From the NCBI RefSeq assembly GCF_017813355.1, contig NZ_JAGIYZ010000015.1, positions 62,001 through 126,000 on the forward strand: 64,000 nt of DNA, given 5' to 3'. A model generated the notes under the pieces. It saw only the letters and a list, made by a program, of their open reading frames with translations, did not search any database and was not told the origin of the DNA. The DNA is from Roseomonas nitratireducens (lineage in GTDB: Bacteria > Pseudomonadota > Alphaproteobacteria > Acetobacterales > Acetobacteraceae). Of the stretch, positions 9,254 through 17,213 are shown piece after piece. The translations under genes and the position numbers were made by a program. Numbering within the stretch: position 1 is the stretch's first letter; the number at the start of each line of letters is the position of its first letter.

Positions 9254-9420
9254 GGGAACCCTCCTTCCGTTCGGCCGTGCAATGGCGCGTGGCGGATTTG
9301 GCTACCGCTTGTAACCAACCCTACGACCGGATGGAGGGGTTGCAAAGCCGTGCGACGCGGCGCTGCGGAACGAGCGCCCTGCCCTGTCCCACGCAGGAGG
9401 CCGATCGCCGGGCGGCGGCG

Positions 9421-11307
9421 CTACTGCTCGCCGCCGGCGTCGCCCCGGCTTCGCGGCGTCTTGCGCTGTGCGGCCATCCGCACCGCGGCATTGGCCGCGC
9501 CGAAGCCCGCATACCCGCCGCCGCGCGCCGCGATCTCGAAGAAGAACCGGTCGCGGAAGGCGTGGGTGTAGGCGTGGCGGAACTCCCCGCCCGCCGCGTC
9601 GCGGTCATACAGCAGATGGTGGGCCGCGTGCCCGGCCAGCTCCTCCTCCTCCAGCCCGATCCGCGCGCCGAGATCCTCGTAGTAGTTGGCAGGAATCTCG
9701 AGCAGCGGCGCGCCGCGCGCGACGGCGCCCGCGGCCGCCTCCGCCGCATCGGCCGCGGCGAAGGCGATGTGGTGCACGCCCGCGCCCGCGAGCGCCGAGA
9801 CGAAGCGCCCGGTGCCCGTCCGCCCGCTCTCGGACACGTTCAGCGGCAATCGCACCGCGCCCTGCCCGCCCACGAAAGCGCGCGACCTGACGAGGCCGTA
9901 GGGGTCCGGCAGTTCCCACGGCGCATCGGGCTCCATGCCGAACAGCGCGCGATAGAACAGCGCGAAACTGTCCATCAGCCCCGGTGCGACCGCCTGCGCG
10001 GCATGATCGATCCCGAGGAAGCCCCCGTCGGCGCGATCCTGTTCGAGATGGAAGTCATCCTCCCAGATCGGCCTCTCGCCCTCCGCGAGGTCCGCCACCA
10101 GGTAGACCAGCGTGCCGTCGGGCGCGCGCACCGCCGGGATGCGGCGCTCTCCCGCACCGATGCGTTCCCGCCAGACCGGGTATGACAGCGCCTCCGCGCG
10201 CGCGACCAGCCGCTCCGGATCGTCCAGGCGGAAGGCGATGGCGCAGACGCAGGGGCCACGCGCCTCGAAGCGCTCGCTCGCCGCGCTGTCGGGTTCGCTG
10301 TTGAGGACGAGGTTCGCGCCGCCGCTGCGCCAGAGCTCGACATCCTTCGAGCGGTGCATGCCTGCGCGTCGGAAGCCGAGGCTCGCGGCCATGCGCGCAA
10401 GGTCCTCCCGCGACTCGTGGTCGAGCGCGAACTCGACGAATTCGACGCCGGCGAGCCGGGGCAGCGCCGGAAGCTCGGCGAGGCCGACCTGCTCCTCCAG
10501 CCAGGCCAGGCTCCGCAACCCATCGCGCGCGATCCGCCGCGACGGCGCGGCGCGGAACTCGTCGTTGAAGATCTCGAGCGAAAGCGGCCCGGCATAGCCC
10601 GCCGCCATCACGCCGCGCAGGAAGTCCGCGACCGGCAATTCGCCCTGGCCCGGAAAAAGCCGGTGGTGGCGGCTCCAGGACAGCACGTCCATCGCCAGGC
10701 GCGGGGCGTCGGCGAGTTGGAGGAAGAAGAGCTTCTCCGGCGGCACCGTCGCGGCAAGGTCGTCGACATCGTCGCCGAGCGAGAGGGTGTGGAAGCTGTC
10801 GAGGCAGAGGCCGAGCGCCGGATGGTCGGCCGCGCGGACGATCTCCCAGGCCTGGCGCCATCGGCTGACATGCCGTCCCCAGGCCAGCGCTTCGTAGCAG
10901 ACGCGCAGGCCGCGCTTCGCGGCGCGCTCGGCCATCTCCCGCAGGTCCGCCGCCGCGCGGTCCGCGCCAGGCAGGGCGGCCGGATGGACCGAGGAGCAGA
11001 CCAGGAGGAGATCCGTCCCGAGCGCCTGCATCGTGTCGAACTTGCGTTCGGCGCGGTCCATGGCACGGACGCGAAGCCCCTCCGGCATCCCCTCGAAGTC
11101 GCGAAAGGGCTGGAAGATCGTGATGGCGAGGCCGAGATCCTCGCACATCGCGCGCACCTCGGCGGGCGTGCCGTCGAAGGTGAGGAGGTCGTTCTCGAAG
11201 ATCTCCACGCCCTCGAATCCCGCCGCGGCTGCGGCCTCGAGCTTGTCGGGCAGCGAGCCCGAGAGGCAAACGGTGGCGATCGAGCGGTCGGGGCGGCGCG
11301 CGGTCAT
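9421..11307 (-). CDS. quiC1: 3-Dehydroshikimate dehydratase fused to an HPPD-like domain (QuiC1/DSD type)
   Basis: A 628-residue two-domain protein. The N-terminal half (about 1-280) is a xylose-isomerase-like TIM barrel with MTARRPDRSIATVCLSGSL, FEGVEIFENDLLTFDG, CYEALAWGRHVSRW, LGLCLDSFHTLS and LSLEIFNDEF. The C-terminal half is a glyoxalase/HPPD-like VOC domain (GVHHIAFAAAD, LEIPANYYEDLGARIGLEEE). This arrangement is known for bacterial QuiC1-type enzymes, which convert 3-dehydroshikimate to protocatechuate. The neighbouring PcaH/PcaG and a catabolic shikimate dehydrogenase fit that role. The gene is divergent from a TetR regulator with a candidate operator between them. True HPPD activity is unlikely given the fused dehydratase barrel. 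Confidence 0.88.
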   Translation of the reverse strand: MTARRPDRSIATVCLSGSLPDKLEAAAAAGFEGVEIFENDLLTFDGTPAEVRAMCEDLGLAITIFQPFRDFEGMPEGLRVRAMDRAERKFDTMQALGTDLLLVCSSVHPAALPGADRAAADLREMAERAAKRGLRVCYEALAWGRHVSRWRQAWEIVRAADHPALGLCLDSFHTLSLGDDVDDLAATVPPEKLFFLQLADAPRLAMDVLSWSRHHRLFPGQGELPVADFLRGVMAAGYAGPLSLEIFNDEFRAAPSRRIARDGLRSLAWLEEQVGLAELPALPRLAGVEFVEFALDHESREDLARMAASLGFRRAGMHRSKDVELWRSGGANLVLNSEPDSAASERFEARGPCVCAIAFRLDDPERLVARAEALSYPVWRERIGAGERRIPAVRAPDGTLVYLVADLAEGERPIWEDDFHLEQDRADGGFLGIDHAAQAVAPGLMDSFALFYRALFGMEPDAPWELPDPYGLVRSRAFVGGQGAVRLPLNVSESGRTGTGRFVSALAGAGVHHIAFAAADAAEAAAGAVARGAPLLEIPANYYEDLGARIGLEEEELAGHAAHHLLYDRDAAGGEFRHAYTHAFRDRFFFEIAARGGGYAGFGAANAAVRMAAQRKTPRSRGDAGGEQ

Positions 11308-11398
11308 CGGGTCGCGTCTCCGGGATTGTCGGGCGTGGTCGCACCGGGCGTGGGGGAAGGGCCTTGCGCCGGGCAGGCCGGCGGGAGTCTATTGGCAA

Positions 11399-11417
11399 TG
11401 TACGAACCAGAGGGTTC
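11399..11417. promoter_or_regulatory. Candidate TetR operator (TGTACGAACCAG plus inverted repeat)
   Basis: The block contains the perfect inverted repeat GAACC-AGAG-GGTTC (11404-11417), preceded by TGTAC. It lies in the divergent region between the dehydratase gene (start 11307) and the TetR gene (start 11424). The 12-mer TGTACGAACCAG recurs with one change as TGTACTAACCAG at 13074-13085, in the next divergent promoter region. The repetition suggests one regulator acting at both places. Confidence 0.5.
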
Positions 11418-11423
11418 ATTCGC

Positions 11424-12101
11424 ATGCCATCCACCAGCCGGCCCGAACCCGCCGCTGAGGAAGCGCCCACGCCGCGCCGCGGCGTTCGGGCGCCGGAGCG
11501 CACGCGCCTCGAGATCCTCGATGCCGCGACGGCCGAGTTCAGCGAGAAGGGCTTCGCGGGCGGCCGCGTCGACGACATCGCGGCGCGGATGCGCACGACC
11601 AAGCGCATGATCTACTACTATTTCGGCGGGAAGCAGCAGCTCTACGCGGCCGTGCTGGAACGCGCCTATGGCGGCATGCGGGACGCGGAGGCGGCGCTCG
11701 ACCTCGACGGGCTGCCACCGGCCGAGGCGCTGCGGCGCATCGTCGAGGTGACCTTCGACCATCACGCCGCGCATCCCGAATTCGTTCGCCTCGTCAGCGT
11801 CGAGAACATCCATGAGGCGCGCAACGTCGCAGCATCCCCCGTCATCCGCGCGCGCAACGCGGCGGTGATCAGCACCCTTGCCGCGCTGATCGCGCGCGGG
11901 GAACGCGAGGGCGCGTTCCGGCCGGGACTCGATGCGCTGGACCTGCACATGCTCATCTCCTCCTTCTGCTTCTACCGCGTCTCGAACCGCAACACGCTGC
12001 GCGCGATCTTCGGGCGGGACGGACGGCAGCCCGCGGTCGCCGCGCGCCACCGGCAGATGATCACGGAAGCGGTGCTTCGCTACGTGCGCCCGGGGGATTG
12101 A
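11424..12101 (+). CDS. TetR/AcrR family transcriptional regulator
   Basis: 225 residues from the chosen ATG. A TetR DNA-binding domain follows an arginine/proline-rich leader: RLEILDAATAEFSEKGFAGG, then VDDIAARMRTTKRMIYYYF with the helix-turn-helix at about 48-68. The C-terminal ligand domain is variable, as expected. An in-frame ATG 60 nt upstream would place the start before the palindrome, so the downstream start is preferred. It is divergent from the quiC1-like gene and convergent with the shikimate dehydrogenase gene. It is the best candidate to repress both through the shared TGTACNAACCAG motif. Confidence 0.88.
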   Translation: MPSTSRPEPAAEEAPTPRRGVRAPERTRLEILDAATAEFSEKGFAGGRVDDIAARMRTTKRMIYYYFGGKQQLYAAVLERAYGGMRDAEAALDLDGLPPAEALRRIVEVTFDHHAAHPEFVRLVSVENIHEARNVAASPVIRARNAAVISTLAALIARGEREGAFRPGLDALDLHMLISSFCFYRVSNRNTLRAIFGRDGRQPAVAARHRQMITEAVLRYVRPGD

Positions 12102-12140
12102 ACCGCGGCGCCGTGGGCATGACGCGGCGCGCTCCATCTT

Positions 12141-13007
12141 TCAGCCCACCGGCATCCCGGCGAAGTGGCGGAGCATCCGCTCCGCGTCGGGTTCGAGGCC
12201 GGTGAACAGCCTGAAGGCGCCGACCGCCTGGAAGACCGCCATCCCGCCGCCATCGAGCGTGCGGCATCCGATCGCGCGCGCGGCGCGCAGCAGTTCCGTC
12301 TCGCGCGGGAAATACACGATCTCCGCCACCCACAGCGCGGGATGGAGGAGGCCCGGCGGCAGCGGCGTGCCGGGCAGCTTGGCCATGCCGACCGGGGTGC
12401 AGTTCACCACGCCGTCGGCCGCGGCGATGGCGGCGGGAAGGTCCTCGCACGCCACCGCCCGGCCGGCCCCGAAGCGGGCCGAGAGATCGGCGGCGAGCGC
12501 CCCGGCCCGGCCACGATCGGTGTCCGAGACCAGGAGCCGACCGACGCCTTCCGACAGCAGCGCGTGCGCGACGGCCGAGCCCGCGCCGCCGGCGCCGAGT
12601 TGGACGACGCTGTCGCGCCGGACATCGGGGAGGCCGCGGCGGAAGGCGGCGGCGAAGCCCGTGCAGTCGGTGTTGTGGCCGACCCGTCGCCCATCCTTCA
12701 GCACCACCGTGTTGACCGCGCCGAGCGCGGCTGCGTCCGGCGAAAGCTCATCGAGCAGCGGCAGCACGGCCTGTTTGCAGGGATAGGTGATGTTCAGCCC
12801 GGCGAAGCCCATCCATTCGGCGGCGCGGAGCAGGTCCGGCAGACGGTCCGCGCCGATGCGCAGCGCGTCGAGGTCGATGCGGCGATAGACCAGCCGCAAC
12901 CCCTGCTCGGCGCCTTCGCGTTCGTGCATGGCGGGGGTGCGGGACCCGGCGATGCCGCTGCCGATCAGGCCGGCGAGGAGTGGCGGGCGTTCATCCCACA
13001 GGGTCAT
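12141..13007 (-). CDS. Shikimate/quinate dehydrogenase (AroE family), probably catabolic
   Basis: 288 residues with the AroE features: substrate loop GSRTPAMHE (S22, T24), catalytic K78 in NITYPCKQ, N99, D114 in HNTDCTGF, and a nucleotide fold QLGAGGAGSAV at 136-146. After beta-2 the sequence is VSDTDRGRA rather than the NRT-R motif typical of NADP-dependent AroE, so NAD is the likely cofactor. That fits a catabolic quinate/shikimate dehydrogenase feeding 3-dehydroshikimate to the nearby dehydratase. A longer start at 13052 has no ribosome-binding site; the chosen ATG has GGGGAA upstream. It is divergent from a Bug receptor. Confidence 0.88.
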   Translation of the reverse strand: MTLWDERPPLLAGLIGSGIAGSRTPAMHEREGAEQGLRLVYRRIDLDALRIGADRLPDLLRAAEWMGFAGLNITYPCKQAVLPLLDELSPDAAALGAVNTVVLKDGRRVGHNTDCTGFAAAFRRGLPDVRRDSVVQLGAGGAGSAVAHALLSEGVGRLLVSDTDRGRAGALAADLSARFGAGRAVACEDLPAAIAAADGVVNCTPVGMAKLPGTPLPPGLLHPALWVAEIVYFPRETELLRAARAIGCRTLDGGGMAVFQAVGAFRLFTGLEPDAERMLRHFAGMPVG

Positions 13008-13061
13008 TGGCGGTGTTCCCCAGGCCCGTTGCGTCGCGATCGACGGGGCCATGATTTTCGC

Positions 13062-13091
13062 TTGACGGCATTTTGTACTAACCAGTACATA
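13062..13091. promoter_or_regulatory. Putative promoter with operator TGTACTAACCAGTACA
   Basis: TTGACG (13062-13067) and TACATA (13086-13091), 18 nt apart, resemble -35 and -10 boxes directed toward the Bug gene at 13165. A perfect palindrome, TGTACT-AACC-AGTACA (13074-13089), fills the spacer and touches the -10 box, a classic repressor position. It shares TGTACNAACCAG with the site beside the TetR gene. Confidence 0.5.
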
Positions 13092-13164
13092 CACGTCAAC
13101 GCGGAATTCGGATGCATGCCGCAGCCGGGGACCGCGTGGGGAAAACCGTTCAGGGAGCAGCGCA

Positions 13165-14169
13165 ATGTCGCTCGATCGTCGTCGCCTCGGCCTCGGGGCC
13201 CTCACCCTTCTCGCCGCCGGCGGCAGCGCGCTGCGCCCGCGCGCGGCGCAGGCCCAGGGCACGGAGGCCTATCCGGGCAACCGCCCCGTCACCATCGTCG
13301 TCGCATGGGCGCCCGGCGGCTCGACCGACTTCGTCGCCCGCGTGGTCGCGCAGGCCCTGTCGCGCGAACTCGGTGGGAACTTCGTCGTGGACAACCGCCC
13401 CGGCGCCTCCGGCACGGTCGGCCACGCCTCGGTCGCCCGCGCGCGGCCAGACGGCCAGACGCTGCTGCTCGGCGTGAATTCCACCTACGCCATGTCGCGC
13501 CATTTGTTCCCGAACCGCGGCTATGACGACGACACCGCCTTCGTCGGCATCGGCCGGCTCGCGGTCTCGCCGATCTTCCTCTGCGTGAACCCGCGGATCG
13601 GCGTGCGCACCATCGCCGACCTCGTCACGCGCGCGAAGGAAGCACCGGGGCGCATGTCCTACGGCTCCTCGGGCGCCGGGTCCTCGGCGCATCTCGCGAC
13701 CGAGCTGTTCCTGCGCAGCGCCGACATCCGCATCGAGAACGTCACCTATCGCGGCGGCGCGCCGGCCGTGCAGGCGCTGATCACGAACGAGGTGCAGGTC
13801 GCGATGGTGGATGGCGTCACCGCCCTGCCGCTGATGGCCGCGGGGACGATCACCGCGATCGGCGTGAGCACGCCGACGCGCAACCCCCTCGCCCCGGACG
13901 TGCCGACCATCGCCGAGAGCGGCTTCCCGGGCTTCGAGGCGACGAGCAACTTCGCGCTGCTCGCCCCCGCCGGCACGCCCGCGCCGATCATCGCACGCCT
14001 CGCCGCGGCGAAGGATGCGGTGATGCGCAACCCCGAGGTGCTCGAGCGGCTGCGCCAGAACTCCATCTTCCCCACCCCCGGCACGCCGGAGCAGTGGCCC
14101 GCCTACTACCGGGCCGAGGTCGCGAAGTGGGGCGAGCTGATCCGCGTCCGCGGCATCACCGCGGAATGA
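13165..14169 (+). CDS. Bug/TctC family periplasmic solute-binding receptor
   Basis: A 334-residue Bug protein. MSLDRRRLGLGALTLLAAGG is a twin-arginine-like signal, with processing near RAAQAQ. The core has NRPVTIVVAWAPGGSTDFVA, DNRPGASGTVGH and YRGGAPAVQALITNEVQ. It is the first gene of a plus-strand operon followed by BKACE, pcaH and pcaG, so it probably captures an aromatic or alicyclic acid used in that pathway. A strong hairpin sits just after its stop. The ligand is not determinable from sequence. Confidence 0.9.
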   Translation: MSLDRRRLGLGALTLLAAGGSALRPRAAQAQGTEAYPGNRPVTIVVAWAPGGSTDFVARVVAQALSRELGGNFVVDNRPGASGTVGHASVARARPDGQTLLLGVNSTYAMSRHLFPNRGYDDDTAFVGIGRLAVSPIFLCVNPRIGVRTIADLVTRAKEAPGRMSYGSSGAGSSAHLATELFLRSADIRIENVTYRGGAPAVQALITNEVQVAMVDGVTALPLMAAGTITAIGVSTPTRNPLAPDVPTIAESGFPGFEATSNFALLAPAGTPAPIIARLAAAKDAVMRNPEVLERLRQNSIFPTPGTPEQWPAYYRAEVAKWGELIRVRGITAE

Positions 14170-14176
14170 CGCCGGC

Positions 14177-14201
14177 GCGGCGGCGGTCCACCCGCCGCCG
14201 C
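14177..14201 (+). terminator. Intercistronic hairpin
   Basis: A perfect 10-bp G+C stem, GCGGCGGCGG and its complement around the loop TCCAC, starts 8 nt after the Bug stop and ends 23 nt before the BKACE start. There is no T-tract. It may reduce read-through or protect the upstream mRNA, giving more receptor than enzyme, as is common for binding-protein genes. Confidence 0.4.
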
Positions 14202-14224
14202 CCCCCTCCAGGCGGAAGATCGAC

Positions 14225-15061
14225 ATGCCAGGCGCACCCTGCATCATCTCGGTCGCGATCACCGGCTCGGTGCCGCGCAAGAAGGACAATCCGGCGCTGC
14301 CGGTGACGACTTCCGAGCAGATCGAGAGCACGCATGCGGCCTATGAGGCCGGCGCCGCGCTCGTGCACGTGCATGTCCGCAACGCCGACGAGACACCGTC
14401 GAGCGACCCCGAGAAGTTCGCCGCCTTCCAGGACGGCATCCGCAAGCACTGCCCGGACATCATCGTGCAGTTCTCGACCGGCGGGCGCGGCCGCGCGCTG
14501 GACGCCCGCGGCGCGATGCTGCACCTGAAGCCGGACATGGCCTCGCTCGCCACGGGCTCGGTCAACTTCCCGACCATCGTCTACGAAAATCCGCCCGACT
14601 TCGTGCGCAGCCTCGCCGTCACGATGCGCGACGGCGGCATCAAGCCGGAGATCGAGGTCTTCGATCTCGCCATGCTGACCAACACCGCCGACCTCGTGGC
14701 CGAGGGGCTGATCCTGCCGCCGCCGCATGTGCAGTTCGTGTTTGGCGTGAAGCACGCCCTGCCGCCGCGCCGCGACATCCTGGAGTTCGAGGTGAAGCTG
14801 CTGCGCGAATTGCTGCCGGGCGCCACCTGGACGGCGGCCGGCATCGGCCGGCACCAATTCGAGGTGGCGCGCTGGGCGCTCGAGATGGGCGGGCACTGCC
14901 GCACCGGGCTCGAGGACAACATCCGTCTGGACCGCACGACGCTCGCGCCGTCCAACGCCGCGCTCGTCGCCCATGTGGCGCGGATGTGCGCGGAGCATGA
15001 CCGCCCGGTCGCCACCGCCGCCGAGGCGCGACGCCTCCTCGGCCTGCCGCCGGCGCGCTGA
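14225..15061 (+). CDS. Beta-keto acid cleavage enzyme (BKACE, DUF849 family)
   Basis: 278 residues with the BKACE signatures: ISVAITGSVPRK at the N-terminus, zinc ligands H48 and H50 in ALVHVHVRN, SLATGSVNFP, and GHCRTGLEDNIRL near the C-terminus. BKACE enzymes condense a beta-keto acid with acetyl-CoA to give acetoacetate and a new acyl-CoA. The gene lies between a Bug receptor and pcaHG. In this setting 3-oxoadipate is an attractive substrate; it would give succinyl-CoA and acetoacetate and bypass PcaIJ/PcaF. That is inference; other beta-keto acids are possible. Confidence 0.88.
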   Translation: MPGAPCIISVAITGSVPRKKDNPALPVTTSEQIESTHAAYEAGAALVHVHVRNADETPSSDPEKFAAFQDGIRKHCPDIIVQFSTGGRGRALDARGAMLHLKPDMASLATGSVNFPTIVYENPPDFVRSLAVTMRDGGIKPEIEVFDLAMLTNTADLVAEGLILPPPHVQFVFGVKHALPPRRDILEFEVKLLRELLPGATWTAAGIGRHQFEVARWALEMGGHCRTGLEDNIRLDRTTLAPSNAALVAHVARMCAEHDRPVATAAEARRLLGLPPAR

Positions 15062-15076
15062 GCAAGGAGACGAGAC

Positions 15077-15805
15077 ATGACCGCGGACCGCGAATTCGTC
15101 GCGCGCGACACGGCGGCGCATCCGCAGGCGCTGACGCCGATCTACAAGACGAGCGTCTTCCGCGCGCCGCACCGCCCGCTGCTCTCGCTGCAGAATTCCT
15201 TGTCGGAGGTCACCGGCCCGGCCTTCGGGCAGCATGAGATCGGCCCGCTCGACAACGACCTGGTGCGCAACTACGCCCGCGCCGGCGGCGCGCCGGTGGG
15301 CGAGCGCATCATCGTCCATGGCCGCGTGCTGGACGGCAGCGCGCGGCCCGTCCCCGGCGTGCTGGTGGAGTTCTGGCAGGCCAATGCGGCCGGGCGCTAC
15401 CGGCACAGGAACGATAATTTCGACGCGCCGATCGATCCGAATTTCGGCGGCTGCGGCCGGTGCCTGACGGATGCGGAGGGCCGCTACGCCTTCCGCACCG
15501 TCAAGCCCGGCCCCTACCCTTACCGCAACCGCGTGAACGACTGGCGGCCGGCGCATATCCACTTCTCCGTCTTCGGATCGGGCTTCGCACAGCGGCTGAT
15601 CACCCAGATGTATTTCGAGGGCGACCCGCTGATCCGCCACGACAGCATCCTGCAGACCGTGCCCGATCCGGCGGCGAGGGAGAGGCTGGTCGCGCTGCTC
15701 GACCTGAATGCCAGCGTGCCGCTGCACACCCTCGCCTATCGCTGGGACATCGTGCTGCGCGGCGCGCGGTCCACGCTGTTCGAGAACCGGCTGCAGGGGA
15801 ATTGA
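15077..15805 (+). CDS. pcaH: Protocatechuate 3,4-dioxygenase beta subunit
   Basis: 242 residues. The non-haem Fe(III) ligands are in place: Y108 (GRYRH), Y147 (GPYPYR), and H160 and H162 (RPAHIHFSVFG). They fall at the same positions as in the well-studied Pseudomonas beta subunit. The enzyme performs intradiol cleavage of protocatechuate to 3-carboxy-cis,cis-muconate. It is followed after 4 nt by the alpha subunit. Downstream pcaB, pcaC and pcaD are not in this window. Confidence 0.95.
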   Translation: MTADREFVARDTAAHPQALTPIYKTSVFRAPHRPLLSLQNSLSEVTGPAFGQHEIGPLDNDLVRNYARAGGAPVGERIIVHGRVLDGSARPVPGVLVEFWQANAAGRYRHRNDNFDAPIDPNFGGCGRCLTDAEGRYAFRTVKPGPYPYRNRVNDWRPAHIHFSVFGSGFAQRLITQMYFEGDPLIRHDSILQTVPDPAARERLVALLDLNASVPLHTLAYRWDIVLRGARSTLFENRLQGN

Positions 15806-15809
15806 CGCC

Positions 15810-16445
15810 ATGATCCCGCAGGACATCCTCGGCAACCTGCCCGAGACGCCGTCGCAAACCGCCGGCCCCTACGTGCATATCGGCCTGATCCCGAAGCAGG
15901 CGGGCTTCGACATCTTCGAGACCAACATCGGCGACGTGCTCGTCGGACCCGCGACGCAGGGCGAGCGCATCCGCATCGAGGGCCGGATCTTCGACGGCAC
16001 GGGCGCGCTGGTGCGCGATGCGCTTGTCGAGATCTGGCAGGCCGACGCGCATGGCCGCTTCAATCATCCCGCCGACCGCCAGCCCGGGCCGCGCGACGAG
16101 ACCTTCCGCGGCTGGGGCCGCACCGGTACCGATTTCGAGACCGGCCTCTGGGCCTTCGAGACGATCAAGCCGGGCCGCGTCGCCGGACGCAGCGGGCACA
16201 AGCCCATGGCGCCGCATGTCAGCCTCTGGATCGTCGCGCGCGGGATCAACCTCGGCCTCGCCACGCGGCTGTATTTCGGCGACGAGGCGGCCGCGAACGC
16301 CGAGGATCCGGTGCTGCGCATCATCGAGCAGCCGGCGCGACGCGAGACGCTGATCGCGCCGCGCAGCCTGCGCGACGGCCAACCGGTCTACACCCTCGAC
16401 ATCCGCCTGCAGGGCGAGGGGGAGACGGTGTTCTTCGACGTCTGA
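15810..16445 (+). CDS. pcaG: Protocatechuate 3,4-dioxygenase alpha subunit
   Basis: 211 residues beginning MIPQDILGNLPETPSQTAGPY, a conserved PcaG opening. It continues with IRIEGRIFDGTGALVRDALVEIWQAD and the GHKPMAPHVSLWIVARGIN region. The alpha subunit lacks the iron ligands of PcaH and forms part of the substrate pocket. The start was set 4 nt after the pcaH stop; the frame is open further upstream but only overlaps pcaH. It is the last gene of the operon, facing the liv operon tail across 57 nt that hold no obvious terminator. Confidence 0.94.
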   Translation: MIPQDILGNLPETPSQTAGPYVHIGLIPKQAGFDIFETNIGDVLVGPATQGERIRIEGRIFDGTGALVRDALVEIWQADAHGRFNHPADRQPGPRDETFRGWGRTGTDFETGLWAFETIKPGRVAGRSGHKPMAPHVSLWIVARGINLGLATRLYFGDEAAANAEDPVLRIIEQPARRETLIAPRSLRDGQPVYTLDIRLQGEGETVFFDV

Positions 16446-16502
16446 CGGTCGGAGCATCCGGCCCCACGGCGACATGGCACCTCGGCCACGTGCCCAGGCG
16501 CC

Positions 16503-17213
16503 CTACGCCCCGGCGGCGCGCCCCAGATACAGCGCCGCCGCGCGTTCATCCGCCAGCAGCGTCGTGGCCGGACCCAGCATCGCGACGCGCCCGCCATCCA
16601 GGATGCAGCCGCGGTCGGAGATCGCCAGCGCCTGGCGCGCGCGCTGTTCGACCATCAGCACGCTGACGCCCAGCGCCGGCAGCCCGCGGATGCGCGCGAA
16701 GGATTCCGCGATGCGCGCCGGTGCCAGCGCGGCGGTCGGCTCGTCCAGGATCATCAGCCGCGGCCGGGCCATCAACGCGCGGGCGAAGGCGAGCTGCTGG
16801 CGTTCGCCGCCCGAGAGGCTGCCGGCACGGGCGCGGCGGCGTTCCGCCAACGCCGGGAAGGCAGCCAGCAATTCGTCGATGCGCGCCCGCGCGTCGCGCA
16901 CGCCCTGCACGACCTGCAGGTTCTCGATCACGCTCAGCGAGGCGAAGACGTTGCCGACCTGCGGCACATAGGCGATGCCGAGCGCGAGCCGGCGTTCCAC
17001 CGGTTCGGCCAGGATGTCGCGCCCATCCAGCGCGACGCGCCCGGCCACGCGCGGCAGCAGGCCCATCACCGCGCGGGCCAGCGTCGACTTTCCGGCCCCG
17101 TTGGTGCCGGCGACGGTCAGGATCTCGCCGGCCTCCACCGTCAGGTCGATGCCGTTGAGGATGTCGGTCTCGCCATAGCCGCCGGTCAGGTGCTCGATCG
17201 CCAGCAGGCTCAT
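16503..17213 (-). CDS. livF: Branched-chain-type ABC transporter ATPase (LivF), copy 1
   Basis: 236 residues with Walker A GTNGAGKST (36-44), signature LSGGE (133-137) and Walker B LMILDEPT (153-160). It belongs to the short LivF subfamily, which lacks the extended C-terminus. It pairs with the upstream LivG, whose stop overlaps its start (ATGA). It is the last gene of the minus-strand run and energises uptake through LivH/LivM. The transported compound is unknown; members of this class import amino acids, amides, urea or aromatic acids. Confidence 0.9.
   Translation of the reverse strand: MSLLAIEHLTGGYGETDILNGIDLTVEAGEILTVAGTNGAGKSTLARAVMGLLPRVAGRVALDGRDILAEPVERRLALGIAYVPQVGNVFASLSVIENLQVVQGVRDARARIDELLAAFPALAERRRARAGSLSGGERQQLAFARALMARPRLMILDEPTAALAPARIAESFARIRGLPALGVSVLMVEQRARQALAISDRGCILDGGRVAMLGPATTLLADERAAALYLGRAAGA

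Noticed and set aside
9309-9320. TTGTAACCAACC upstream of the first Bug gene as another TetR site
   Set aside because: It shares only part of TGTACNAACCAG and has no inverted symmetry. The match is too weak to count.
14156-15835. 559-codon minus-strand frame
   Set aside because: It is antisense to BKACE and PcaH, both with clear active-site residues. The antisense translation is compositionally biased and unrecognisable.
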